From NCBI GenBank assembly GCA_030638405.1, contig DAOWER010000148.1, forward strand, positions 1 through 12,871: a stretch of 12,871 bases of DNA, read 5' to 3'. The position numbers and the translations under genes were made by a program. Source of the stretch: Candidatus Eiseniibacteriota bacterium (GTDB lineage: Bacteria; Joyebacterota; Joyebacteria; Joyebacterales; Joyebacteraceae). Below the pieces are notes generated by a model that was not told where the DNA came from, ran no database searches, and saw nothing but the letters and a program-made list of their open reading frames with translations. This document shows, piece by piece, positions 1 through 6,191 of the stretch (position 1 is the stretch's first letter; each line of letters begins with the position of its first letter).

Positions 1-153
1 CCTCAACACCGCCTGACTCCTGTCGCGAACGAGAACTGGAGGGCCTCGTTCAGATGTTCGACCCCGCTGTAGCGGATTGCGGGTCACAGGGCACCGCTAA
101 TTCCCCGTCTAGCGCGCCAGAACGGAACAATTCGATGGGGCTCGAAGCCACGA

Positions 154-183
154 AAGCCCGCCCCCGGGATCGCGAGCGGGCTT
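154..183 (-). terminator. Hairpin ending the tadA/tRNA unit
   Basis: An 8-bp perfect stem (154-161 with 176-183) encloses a 14-base loop, 11 bases past the CCA end of tRNA-Ala. On the minus strand the stem is followed by CGTGG rather than a clean T run. It is a plausible but not textbook intrinsic terminator for the tRNA transcript. Confidence 0.6.
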
Positions 184-194
184 CCGCGTCATGC

Positions 195-270
195 TGGTGG
201 AGATGAGCGGGCTCGAACCGCCGGCCTCTGCCTTGCGAAGGCAGCGCTCTCCCAACTGAGCTACATCCCC
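195..270 (-). tRNA. tRNA-Ala (anticodon CGC)
   Basis: The minus strand folds into a complete cloverleaf. The acceptor stem GGGGATG pairs with CATCTCC, the D arm contains GCTCAGTTGGGAGAGC, the anticodon stem CTGCC/GGCAG holds loop TTCGCAA, and the T loop is GTTCGAGCC-type. Loop positions 34-36 read CGC, which decodes the alanine codon GCG. The discriminator is A and the 3' CCA is encoded (195-197). It is the last member of a tadA, Ser, Ser, Ala series. A C34 isoacceptor dedicated to GCG fits a G+C-rich genome. Confidence 0.96.
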
Positions 271-295
271 GTTTCCGACTGCAGAACTCTCTATG

Positions 296-386
<91 letters not shown>

Positions 387-395
387 ACTTAGGAC

Positions 396-485
396 TGGCG
401 GTGGGGGTGGGATTCGAACCCACGGTACCCAGAGGGTACAACGGTTTTCGAGACCGTCACGATCGACCAACTCCGTCACCCCACC
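396..485 (-). tRNA. tRNA-Ser (anticodon CGA)
   Basis: This is a class II tRNA. Acceptor GGTGGGG pairs with CCCCACC, the anticodon stem ACGGT/ACCGT holds loop CTCGAAA (anticodon CGA, reading UCG), the variable arm GTACCC-TCT-GGGTAC is well paired, and the T arm is GTGGG-TTCGAAT-CCCAC. The discriminator is G and CCA is encoded at 396-398. It starts 28 bases after the tadA stop codon, and no terminator is visible between them, so it is probably transcribed with tadA. Confidence 0.96.
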
Positions 486-513
486 GGAATCCGTCACTCC
501 GACGAAACGCAGG

Positions 514-957
514 CTACGCTGTGCCGCGCCTGCGCAGCTCCGCGAAGAAGCGCGACAAGAGCGATGCGCACTCCTCCTCAAGAACGCCGGATCGGACCGT
601 TGCCCTGTGATTGAGCGCCGGGTCGTCGACGATGTTCCCGAGTGATCCGCAGTACCCCGATTTCGGGTCGGGACAGCCGTAGGCCAGCCGACTCAGTCTG
701 GCCAGCACAATGGCCCCCGCGCACATTGGACAAGGCTCCATCGTAACGTAGATGCTGGCGTCCGTCAAGCGCGCCGACTTGAGCGAGCGAGAGGCCGCGC
801 CGATCGCGAGGATCTCCGCGTGTGCGGTGGGGTCGCCGAGACCCTCCACGCGGTTGTGGCCGCGGCCGATCACGCGCTCGCCCACCACCACCACGGCGCC
901 GACCGGCACTTCGCCGGAATCGTATGCCTTCCGGGCCTCCACAAGAGCGGCCCGCAT
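514..957 (-). CDS. tadA: tRNA-specific adenosine deaminase TadA
   Basis: TadA converts adenosine 34 to inosine in the anticodon of tRNA-Arg(ACG), in the cytoplasm. The CDA-type zinc deaminase signature is complete: H46-A-E48 (zinc ligand and proton-shuttling glutamate) and P75-C-P-M-C79 (two cysteine zinc ligands). The family block GEVPVGAVVV is at residues 15-24. The ATG at 957 gives 147 residues, slightly short for the family. The in-frame codons upstream (958-990) encode a typical TadA beginning ending in D-E-L-W before this M, and the only well-placed Shine-Dalgarno, GGGGAGG at 998-1004, sits 7 bases before an ACG codon at 988-990. The true start may therefore be ACG at 990, giving 158 residues. 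I list the ATG because no ATG, GTG or TTG lies between it and the upstream stop. The gene heads a probable operon with two tRNA-Ser and one tRNA-Ala genes. Family assignment is very secure; only the start is open. Confidence 0.95.
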   Translation of the reverse strand: MRAALVEARKAYDSGEVPVGAVVVVGERVIGRGHNRVEGLGDPTAHAEILAIGAASRSLKSARLTDASIYVTMEPCPMCAGAIVLARLSRLAYGCPDPKSGYCGSLGNIVDDPALNHRATVRSGVLEEECASLLSRFFAELRRRGTA

Positions 958-1028
958 CCACAGCTCGTCCCTGTCACCCTGGCCGCTCGTTTAAGGGCCT
1001 CCCCTCTCGCCGCTGCCCGCGGAGCTAC

Positions 1029-1057
1029 AACCTAGCAACGGCCGGGGTGCGTGTCAA
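1029..1057 (-). promoter_or_regulatory. Sigma-70-type promoter of tadA and the tRNAs
   Basis: On the minus strand a perfect -35 box TTGACA (1052-1057) is followed by a 17-base spacer and TAGGTT (1029-1034) as -10. Transcription would begin near 1022, about 65 bases before the listed tadA ATG. The -35 is consensus; the -10 matches only at the first, second and last positions. Confidence 0.65.
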
Positions 1058-1074
1058 CCCCACCCGCACGAGTT

Positions 1075-1111
1075 CGGCCCCCGGAAGCACCTCACTGGCG
1101 CCCGGGGGCCG
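1075..1111 (-). terminator. GC-rich hairpin after the REC-GGDEF gene
   Basis: A perfect 10-bp stem (1075-1084 with 1102-1111) encloses a 17-base loop, 31 bases after the stop of the REC-GGDEF gene. No T run follows on the minus strand, so it would act as a U-less terminator or as a 3'-end stabiliser. It lies just upstream of the tadA -35 box. Confidence 0.5.
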
Positions 1112-1142
1112 TTCATGGTCTTCCTCACCCAAGGAGAGCGCG

Positions 1143-2129
1143 CTAGTTCACTCTCTCCTCGCCGAACACGACGACCCGGTTCTTGCCCAGGCCCTTCGCT
1201 CTGTAGAGGGCCTGGTCGGCGTGCTCGACGAGCTCGCTCTTGCTGGCCGCCTGCATGGGGAACGTGGCGATGCCCACGCTGATGGTGAGACGCCCGCCCA
1301 GCATGACCTCTTCGCCCTCGAACTCCGACTCGTCTATCAGCTTCAGCAGTCTCTCGGCCATCCGCCTTGCGGAGTCGGCGCTGACCTCCGGGACGATGAC
1401 GGCGAACTCCTCTCCTCCGTACCTGGCTACGAAGTCGCAGTTGCGCGACGCCTGCTTGAGAAGCTGCGCGAGCCTGCGGAGCGCCAGGTCACCAGAGGGA
1501 TGGCCGCGCGTGTCGTTGTAGCTTTTGAAATCATCGATGTCTATCATCAGCAGGCTGACGACCCTGTCGTATCGCTCGGCCCGTGAGACCTCGGTCTCCA
1601 GAAGCTGGTGGAAGAACCGATGGTTGTAGAGCTCCGTGAGGCCGTCCTTTCGCGACAGCTCCTTGTAGAACTCCCCCTCCGCCGCGCGAGCCTTGAGCAC
1701 GCGCTCCTCGACGGCGTTTCTGACGATGATCCTTATCTGGTCGATGTTGAAGGGCTTGGTGATGTAGTCCGCTGCTCCGAGCTTCATGGACTCGACGGCC
1801 GTCTCCATGGAGGCGTATCCGGTCATCACGATGACGCTCGGGTTATAGGGTAGGTCCTTCGTCGCCGCGACGACACCCAGTCCATCGAGTTCGGGCATAA
1901 CGACATCCGTGAGGATGATGTCGTACTCCGAAGCGTTCATCTGCCTGAGCGCGTCCTTGCCCGAGGAGGCGAGGTCTATCGCATAGCCCTCGTCCTTCAG
2001 AACCTCGTTGAGGAACTCCCGCATGATCTCCTCATCGTCCACGATGAGCAGCCGAACGGGCTTCTCCTCGGACTGGTCCTTCGTCTCGGCGCTTCCGCCC
2101 GTTTCTTTGGGAACGTTCAGCTGGTCCAC
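1143..2129 (-). CDS. REC-GGDEF response regulator (diguanylate cyclase)
   Basis: A 328-residue PleD/WspR-like regulator that should make cyclic di-GMP from two GTP when phosphorylated. Residues 26-140 are a receiver domain: acidic pair D31-D32, phosphoacceptor D75 in the ILTD motif, T103 and K125 (TKP). After a short helical linker, residues 160-325 form a GGDEF domain with the active-site motif GGEEF at 238-242, consistent with activity. An inhibitory-site RxxD (R229-N-C-D232) sits exactly five residues before GGEEF, so feedback inhibition by cyclic di-GMP is expected. No EAL or HD-GYP domain is present. The start is GTG at 2127-2129, overlapping the stop of the histidine kinase by one base (TAGTG), which indicates translational coupling. 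The kinase upstream is the obvious partner for D75. Transcription probably comes from the sigma-54 promoter before the kinase. Confidence 0.94.
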   Translation of the reverse strand: MDQLNVPKETGGSAETKDQSEEKPVRLLIVDDEEIMREFLNEVLKDEGYAIDLASSGKDALRQMNASEYDIILTDVVMPELDGLGVVAATKDLPYNPSVIVMTGYASMETAVESMKLGAADYITKPFNIDQIRIIVRNAVEERVLKARAAEGEFYKELSRKDGLTELYNHRFFHQLLETEVSRAERYDRVVSLLMIDIDDFKSYNDTRGHPSGDLALRRLAQLLKQASRNCDFVARYGGEEFAVIVPEVSADSARRMAERLLKLIDESEFEGEEVMLGGRLTISVGIATFPMQAASKSELVEHADQALYRAKGLGKNRVVVFGEERVN

Positions 2130-4288
2130 TAGACCCTTCCCTCACCCAAGCCCTCGCCGCCGCCGCTTCCGGCAACCGGCAGGAGGACAGTGAACGTCGA
2201 TCCTACACCGACCTTGCTCTCTACGTTGATGTCTCCCCCGTGCTCCTTCACGATACCGTAGCTGACCGACAGGCCCAACCCGCTCCCCTCACCCGCGTCC
2301 CCCGTCGTGAAGAACGGCTCGAAGACCCTCACGAGGTTTTCGTCGGCTATTCCGCACCCGGTATCACCGAAGCGGATCGCGACGACATCCCCGTCTCCGC
2401 TCTCTCCCTCGACGCGTGCGCTCGCTACCAACAGACGCCCGCCCGACTGCATTGCTTTCCTGGCGTTCAGAATGATGTTCGCGAACACCTGCTGCAGCCG
2501 CCTCGGGTCGCCGATTACCTCGACCCCACCGTCGGCCAGGTCCGTCTTGAGCTCTATGCCTCTGCTGGTCAGTTCCCGACCTGTGAAGCCGAGCGTCTCC
2601 TCGATGAGTCCGTTGATGTCCACCTCGGTCGACGCGCAGCGAGACGTCTGAGAGAACCGCAGGAGGCTCTCGACTATCTCCGCGCACCTCTTCGCGCCGC
2701 CCTCCATGAACGAGAGATGGCCGATCAGCTTGGTGAGATCTTCCTGTGTCAGGGACGCAACGTCCACGTCCTTCAGCATCTCCAGATCGTACTGCGCATA
2801 CCCCAGTATGCCGGCGAGGGGATTGTTCAGTTCGTGCGCTACACCCGCCGACAGCTCGCCGATCGCCGCCAGGCGACCCGACTGAACGATCTTCGCCTGC
2901 ACGTCCTTGAGCTCCTGCGTTCTCTCTTCGACTCGCCGCTCCAGGTCCACGTTCAGCAGCTCCAGCTCTGCGCGGGCTTCGCCCAGTTCCTTGGTACGCT
3001 CGTCGGCCTTCCGCTCCAGCTCCTCGTTCCACTTTTCTGCCGCGCGCCTGGCTGCTTCCAGCTCTTCGTAGAGGCGCGTCGTATCGACGACCTTCCCCAC
3101 CTGCGTCCCGATGGTCGCCACGAGTTCCCTTGTGGGTTCGTCGAAGGCCTTCGGCTCATCGCTCATCACCGAGAGCACTCCAACGAGCTTGTCCTCGGCG
3201 ATGAGGGGGACTCCCAACCACGACCGGACCTCCACGTCGTTGGCTACCGTGCGATCAGCGACGGGCGCAGCCAGCGTCAGGTTCCTCTCCTTCCGCAGGT
3301 CCGGAACGTACAGGACCTCGCGATTCGTGGTGACCCAACTGGTGCACGAGGTGCCGGGCTCCGCTGTCCGTGGCGACGCGTCGCAGTCGCCGAAGATGCA
3401 GGTTCTGAACTCCAGAGTGCCTCTCTCCTCGTTGCAGAGGGCGACCGAGAGCACGGGAGAAGAGAGCTGCTCCCTGGTGTGCAGGTGGACCAACCGGACA
3501 AGATCATCGAGCCTGACCACGCAGGTCAGAGCACCCCCGATCGCGTTCAGCGTCTTGAGTTCGCCTACTCTGTCGAGCAGTGACTGCTGGGTGTCCCAGA
3601 GCTTCTGGCCCGCCGCACTCGAGACTATGAGAACTACGACCAGGAGCGGGAACGTCGCCGGCTCTCCTGGTATGTAGGAGGCAACCAGCAGAAGGGACAG
3701 AGGCAGCATCGCCAGCTCAACGACGACACCACGCCCGGACAGCCATCTGAAGTACCGTCTTGAACTTCCGCTCCCCCGAACCTCGAGTGAGCCTTCGAGC
3801 ACGCCTGTGATGACGGTGAATGTACCGAACATCAGGACGAACCTAGCAACGACAGCCAGTGAGAGGCCTACCGGATTCACCACGCCGCCGGCCAGCCCGT
3901 ACACGACGGCCGCTCCCAACACTGCGATGACGCGGATCCCGGCTCTCGCCAGCCCGGGTGCGCCTCCCCTTCGGAAGCGGACGAACTCGAGCAGGAGACA
4001 GGATATCGCGGCGACCCAGACAGCGACCACTGCACCGAAGAGCGCTATGGAGGCCATGAAGACGGCGGGCCCGAACGTGACGGAGGTCTTCTCATCCAGT
4101 CGGAACGAGAAGAGGCTTGTGGCGATGCCCAGCGCGCTCATTATCCCGACCGCACCCCATGTCATAACGTCCATCTGCGCGCTGGCCAAAGCGAGCATCA
4201 CAACGGCCGCGGACGTGAAGCCCCAGGCGCGTATCACGCTGGAGTTCGTCCCCTCTTGCCGACCCGACTTCGCCCTCTTCACGCGCAT
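2129..4288 (-). CDS. Membrane GAF sensor histidine kinase
   Basis: A 719-residue sensor kinase. Residues about 20-225 contain several hydrophobic membrane-spanning stretches (roughly 22-62, 70-101, 118-138, 143-165, 188-222) of a type I cannot name; it could be a ligand or redox sensor of the MASE or 7TM kind. A GAF domain follows (about 240-400), then a charged coiled coil (405-470). The DHp domain has the H box with phospho-histidine H485 (AHELNNPL). The catalytic ATPase domain shows the N box (N608 in IILNARKAM), G1 (DTGCGI, 642-647), F box (FEPFFTT) and G2 (GSGLGLSV). The ATG is preceded by GGAGG at 4296-4300 with a 7-base spacer. The gene is followed, with a 1-base overlap, by the REC-GGDEF protein, its likely substrate. 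A structured leader and a sigma-54 promoter lie upstream. Confidence 0.94.
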   Translation of the reverse strand: MRVKRAKSGRQEGTNSSVIRAWGFTSAAVVMLALASAQMDVMTWGAVGIMSALGIATSLFSFRLDEKTSVTFGPAVFMASIALFGAVVAVWVAAISCLLLEFVRFRRGGAPGLARAGIRVIAVLGAAVVYGLAGGVVNPVGLSLAVVARFVLMFGTFTVITGVLEGSLEVRGSGSSRRYFRWLSGRGVVVELAMLPLSLLLVASYIPGEPATFPLLVVVLIVSSAAGQKLWDTQQSLLDRVGELKTLNAIGGALTCVVRLDDLVRLVHLHTREQLSSPVLSVALCNEERGTLEFRTCIFGDCDASPRTAEPGTSCTSWVTTNREVLYVPDLRKERNLTLAAPVADRTVANDVEVRSWLGVPLIAEDKLVGVLSVMSDEPKAFDEPTRELVATIGTQVGKVVDTTRLYEELEAARRAAEKWNEELERKADERTKELGEARAELELLNVDLERRVEERTQELKDVQAKIVQSGRLAAIGELSAGVAHELNNPLAGILGYAQYDLEMLKDVDVASLTQEDLTKLIGHLSFMEGGAKRCAEIVESLLRFSQTSRCASTEVDINGLIEETLGFTGRELTSRGIELKTDLADGGVEVIGDPRRLQQVFANIILNARKAMQSGGRLLVASARVEGESGDGDVVAIRFGDTGCGIADENLVRVFEPFFTTGDAGEGSGLGLSVSYGIVKEHGGDINVESKVGVGSTFTVLLPVAGSGGGEGLGEGRV

Positions 4289-4428
4289 GATGCAACCTCC
4301 CGCGATGTCGTACGTCGAGCCCCCGAACCAGATGTTCGGGCAGGCCGGCGTGCCGTCACCGCAGAACTCTTAGAACCGCGCCTCCGGGCGCTACGCCCCC
4401 TGTCGAGGGGAAGCGTCCGACTTGCGGA
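4289..4428 (-). promoter_or_regulatory. Hairpin-rich 5' leader of the kinase operon
   Basis: Between the predicted start site (about 4428) and the kinase ATG lie about 140 untranslated bases with four short perfect stems: 4415-4419/4425-4429, 4397-4401/4406-4410, 4386-4390/4394-4398 and 4322-4328/4334-4340 (7 bp, loop CAGAT on the plus strand). The second and third stems share bases 4397-4398, so they compete. I do not recognise a known riboswitch; the cyclic-di-GMP-I and -II motifs are not evident. No open reading frame of note is present. Confidence 0.4.
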
Positions 4429-4438
4429 CAGGTTCAAA

Positions 4439-4454
4439 TGCAAGACTTGTGCCA
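4439..4454 (-). promoter_or_regulatory. Sigma-54 (-24/-12) promoter of kinase/GGDEF operon
   Basis: The minus strand reads TGGCACAAGTCTTGCA, matching the RpoN consensus TGGCACRNNNNTTGCW at every fixed position. GG is at 4453-4452 and GC at 4441-4440, with the standard 10 bases between them. Transcription would start at about 4428. A promoter of this class needs an AAA+ enhancer-binding activator; none is encoded in the window. Confidence 0.82.
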
Positions 4455-4515
4455 TGCTGAGATGCCCTGAAACGCCTTCTCAGGCACCCTACAGGCGAGA
4501 TTCGCGTCGAACCGG

Positions 4516-4529
4516 TGAAGGATCATTCA
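4516..4529. promoter_or_regulatory. Candidate enhancer (UAS) palindrome
   Basis: TGAAGGATCATTCA is symmetric at 12 of 14 positions. It is centred about 94 bases upstream of the predicted sigma-54 start, a usual position for an enhancer-binding protein. It is a single site and the factor is unknown. A second dyad, CTGAGA-N15-TCTCAG (4457-4483), abuts the -24 box. Confidence 0.35.
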
Positions 4530-4562
4530 TTAGTGCACGGGAAGCAGCCTCCGCGGTGCCGG

Positions 4563-4595
4563 GAAAACACGAACGGGGCCCGCTTCCGGGCCCCG
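4563..4595 (-). terminator. Intrinsic terminator of the CHAT/sigma/anti-sigma operon
   Basis: A perfect 9-bp GC stem (4574-4582 with 4587-4595) has a 4-base loop. On the minus strand it is followed by TTCGTGTTTTCCC. It lies 44 bases past the stop of the double-zinc-finger gene. This is the best intrinsic terminator in the window. Confidence 0.8.
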
Positions 4596-4639
4596 CTTTC
4601 GAAGGTCCATCTCTGCTGCAGGAAGCAGAGCCGCACGCC

Positions 4640-5545
4640 CTACTCCGGCTCCTCTCCCGGCGCCGCAAGCACGACCACAAGCTGCGCGGCGCCCGCCTCG
4701 GCAGGCAGGCCGGTCACCCGAAGCACGTTCTCTCCTCGTGCCAGTGGCCATGGTCCGAAGCGCCCGTCCGTGTCCGGGGACTCCGGGCCCGTCGTCACGC
4801 TGTCCGATGACAGCACGACCGAAACCGCCGTCGCAGGCGTCCCGTCCACCGTCACACGGCACGTCAGCGAGGCCGCCGGCCCCTCCGCGCGCACCACAGC
4901 CTCCACTCGCGCACCGCCCTCTCCGCTCCAGTGAAGCCTTACCTCGGGGCTCGACGATCTGCTCGTCGCCACCAACGGCTCTGGTGCAAACGCGGGGATA
5001 CCATCTGCACCCTCAGCCCACGTGGATGCGAAGTCCCTGACGAGCTCGATTGAGCGGTCGGCCCAGCGCAGCACGGCGGTCCGCGACTCCCCATCCAGCC
5101 GCGCGAGCACTCCGGCGACCGCTCTATCCGGCGCATCTTGCTCGGCCGCTCCGGACATGGCCCAGAGGTCCGCGACCTCGACCAAGCACGTCCGACACCT
5201 CACGAGGTGCCTCTCCACTTCACCGGTCCGGTCACCTTCGAGTGAGCCGTCGACATAGGCGGCGATCGTCCCCGCATCAGGGCAAGTGCCCGAACGCGAC
5301 GTGCCTGTCGACACGGCAGAACGCTTCCGTGAGAGCAAGCTCACGGGATCTCCCGCCCGTACCAGTCCGGCCCCCTGGAGTCCCGCTCTTCTCAGAACGG
5401 CCGCAAGTGCGCGCAGGCTCGACACCGTCTCCGTGCAGGCCTCGCAACCGGCGACGTGCGCGGCGATCTGTTCACCATCGCGGCCCTTGAGCTCGCCTTC
5501 CGCATGGAGCAGGAGCCTTTCCCTGTCCGGACACGTCCCCTTCAT
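4640..5545 (-). CDS. Putative anti-sigma factor with two zf-HC2 fingers
   Basis: A 301-residue protein with two anti-sigma-type zinc fingers of identical spacing (C-x24-H-x3-C-x2-C): C5/H30/C34/C37 and C88/H113/C117/C120. Each begins with the tripeptide CPD, which points to an internal duplication. HxxxCxxC fingers of this family bind ECF sigma factors and keep them inactive. There is no membrane segment or signal peptide, so the protein looks cytosolic, unlike many anti-sigma factors. Residues about 195-295 look beta-rich with an alternating V/A pattern; I do not recognise the fold. The ATG at 5545 lies 7 bases after the sigma stop and has GGCGGAG just before it. The frame stays open further upstream (to 5605), but that would overlap the sigma gene and lacks a ribosome site. 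As the last gene of the CHAT/sigma unit it is the likely sigma partner and possible protease substrate. Function is inferred from family and position. Confidence 0.8.
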   Translation of the reverse strand: MKGTCPDRERLLLHAEGELKGRDGEQIAAHVAGCEACTETVSSLRALAAVLRRAGLQGAGLVRAGDPVSLLSRKRSAVSTGTSRSGTCPDAGTIAAYVDGSLEGDRTGEVERHLVRCRTCLVEVADLWAMSGAAEQDAPDRAVAGVLARLDGESRTAVLRWADRSIELVRDFASTWAEGADGIPAFAPEPLVATSRSSSPEVRLHWSGEGGARVEAVVRAEGPAASLTCRVTVDGTPATAVSVVLSSDSVTTGPESPDTDGRFGPWPLARGENVLRVTGLPAEAGAAQLVVVLAAPGEEPE

Positions 5546-5552
5546 GCTCCGC

Positions 5553-6191
5553 CTACCTCTCTTCCCAGTGGCGCGCCACGCCGCCGTCGGCCCGCAGCTT
5601 CGCAAGGGCGCGGTAGACCAGGCCGCTCATGGCGCCTACCGTCAGTCCCATTCGCTCGGCGACCTCCCGGTAGGTGAATCCTTCGAAGTAGATCAGGTTC
5701 ATGGCCAGTGCCTCTCGGGTCGTCAGCGTCCGCTCGATCGCCTGCTCGAGCGAGATTCGGAGATCCCTGTTCTCCCTCCCGGATCCCGGCCTGTCGACGG
5801 GACCCGCTGCGCCCCTGGAGCCCTCCTCGAGCTCCGGCACTTCGCCGCGACGGCCTTCTTTCCGAAGACGGTCGATGCATACGTTTCTGACGATGCGGTA
5901 GATCCACGTCTCCAACTTGCACTTGCCCTTCCAGGACCTGAGGGCCCGCCCGTTCTGTCTCAGCAGCTTGTAGACCGCTTCCTCGAACAGCTCGTCCAGA
6001 GCGGTCTCGTCCCACTCCGCTCCGTAGCGGCCGTTCGCCCGGTGAATGGCACTGTAGATGAGGCGCCTGTACCGCTCGATGAACTCCGACCACGCGTCGG
6101 AATCCCCGGAGCAGAGCCTGTCTATCATTCGCTTGACTCGCGGATCAGTGTCATCTCGAGCCGTCAGTCCGGTCCGCTTCCTTCCTGTCAT
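5553..6191 (-). CDS. ECF-type RNA polymerase sigma factor
   Basis: A 212-residue sigma-70-family protein with only regions 2 and 4. Region 2 spans about residues 28-112, including the -10-recognition helix region LETWIYRIVRNVCIDRLRKE (93-112). A variable linker of about 115-145 follows. Region 4 spans about 146-202 with the helix-turn-helix in FTYREVAERMGLTVGAMSG (172-190). It should direct polymerase to a specific promoter set when free of its anti-sigma factor. The ATG at 6189-6191 shares one base with the TGA of the CHAT gene (TGATG) and has GGGAG six bases before it, so translation is coupled. The frame runs upstream into the CHAT gene, but that part is a shadow. No obvious ECF-style autoregulatory promoter was found before the operon. 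Sub-group is not assigned. Confidence 0.92.
   Translation of the reverse strand: MTGRKRTGLTARDDTDPRVKRMIDRLCSGDSDAWSEFIERYRRLIYSAIHRANGRYGAEWDETALDELFEEAVYKLLRQNGRALRSWKGKCKLETWIYRIVRNVCIDRLRKEGRRGEVPELEEGSRGAAGPVDRPGSGRENRDLRISLEQAIERTLTTREALAMNLIYFEGFTYREVAERMGLTVGAMSGLVYRALAKLRADGGVARHWEER

Noticed and set aside
1..206. Open frames at the left edge, possibly the end of a plus-strand gene (one stops at 72, another at 206).
   Set aside because: The translations show no recognisable motif and are too short to judge; the second runs through the tRNA terminator.
822..1586. A 254-codon plus-strand frame across tadA, its promoter and the end of the GGDEF gene.
   Set aside because: It runs through two recognised genes and an intergenic promoter; the arginine- and proline-rich start is typical of a shadow frame.
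2240..3583. A 447-codon open frame on the plus strand opposite the histidine kinase.
   Set aside because: It is antisense to a gene with full kinase motifs. Its translation shows no domain, and long antisense frames are common in G+C-rich coding DNA.
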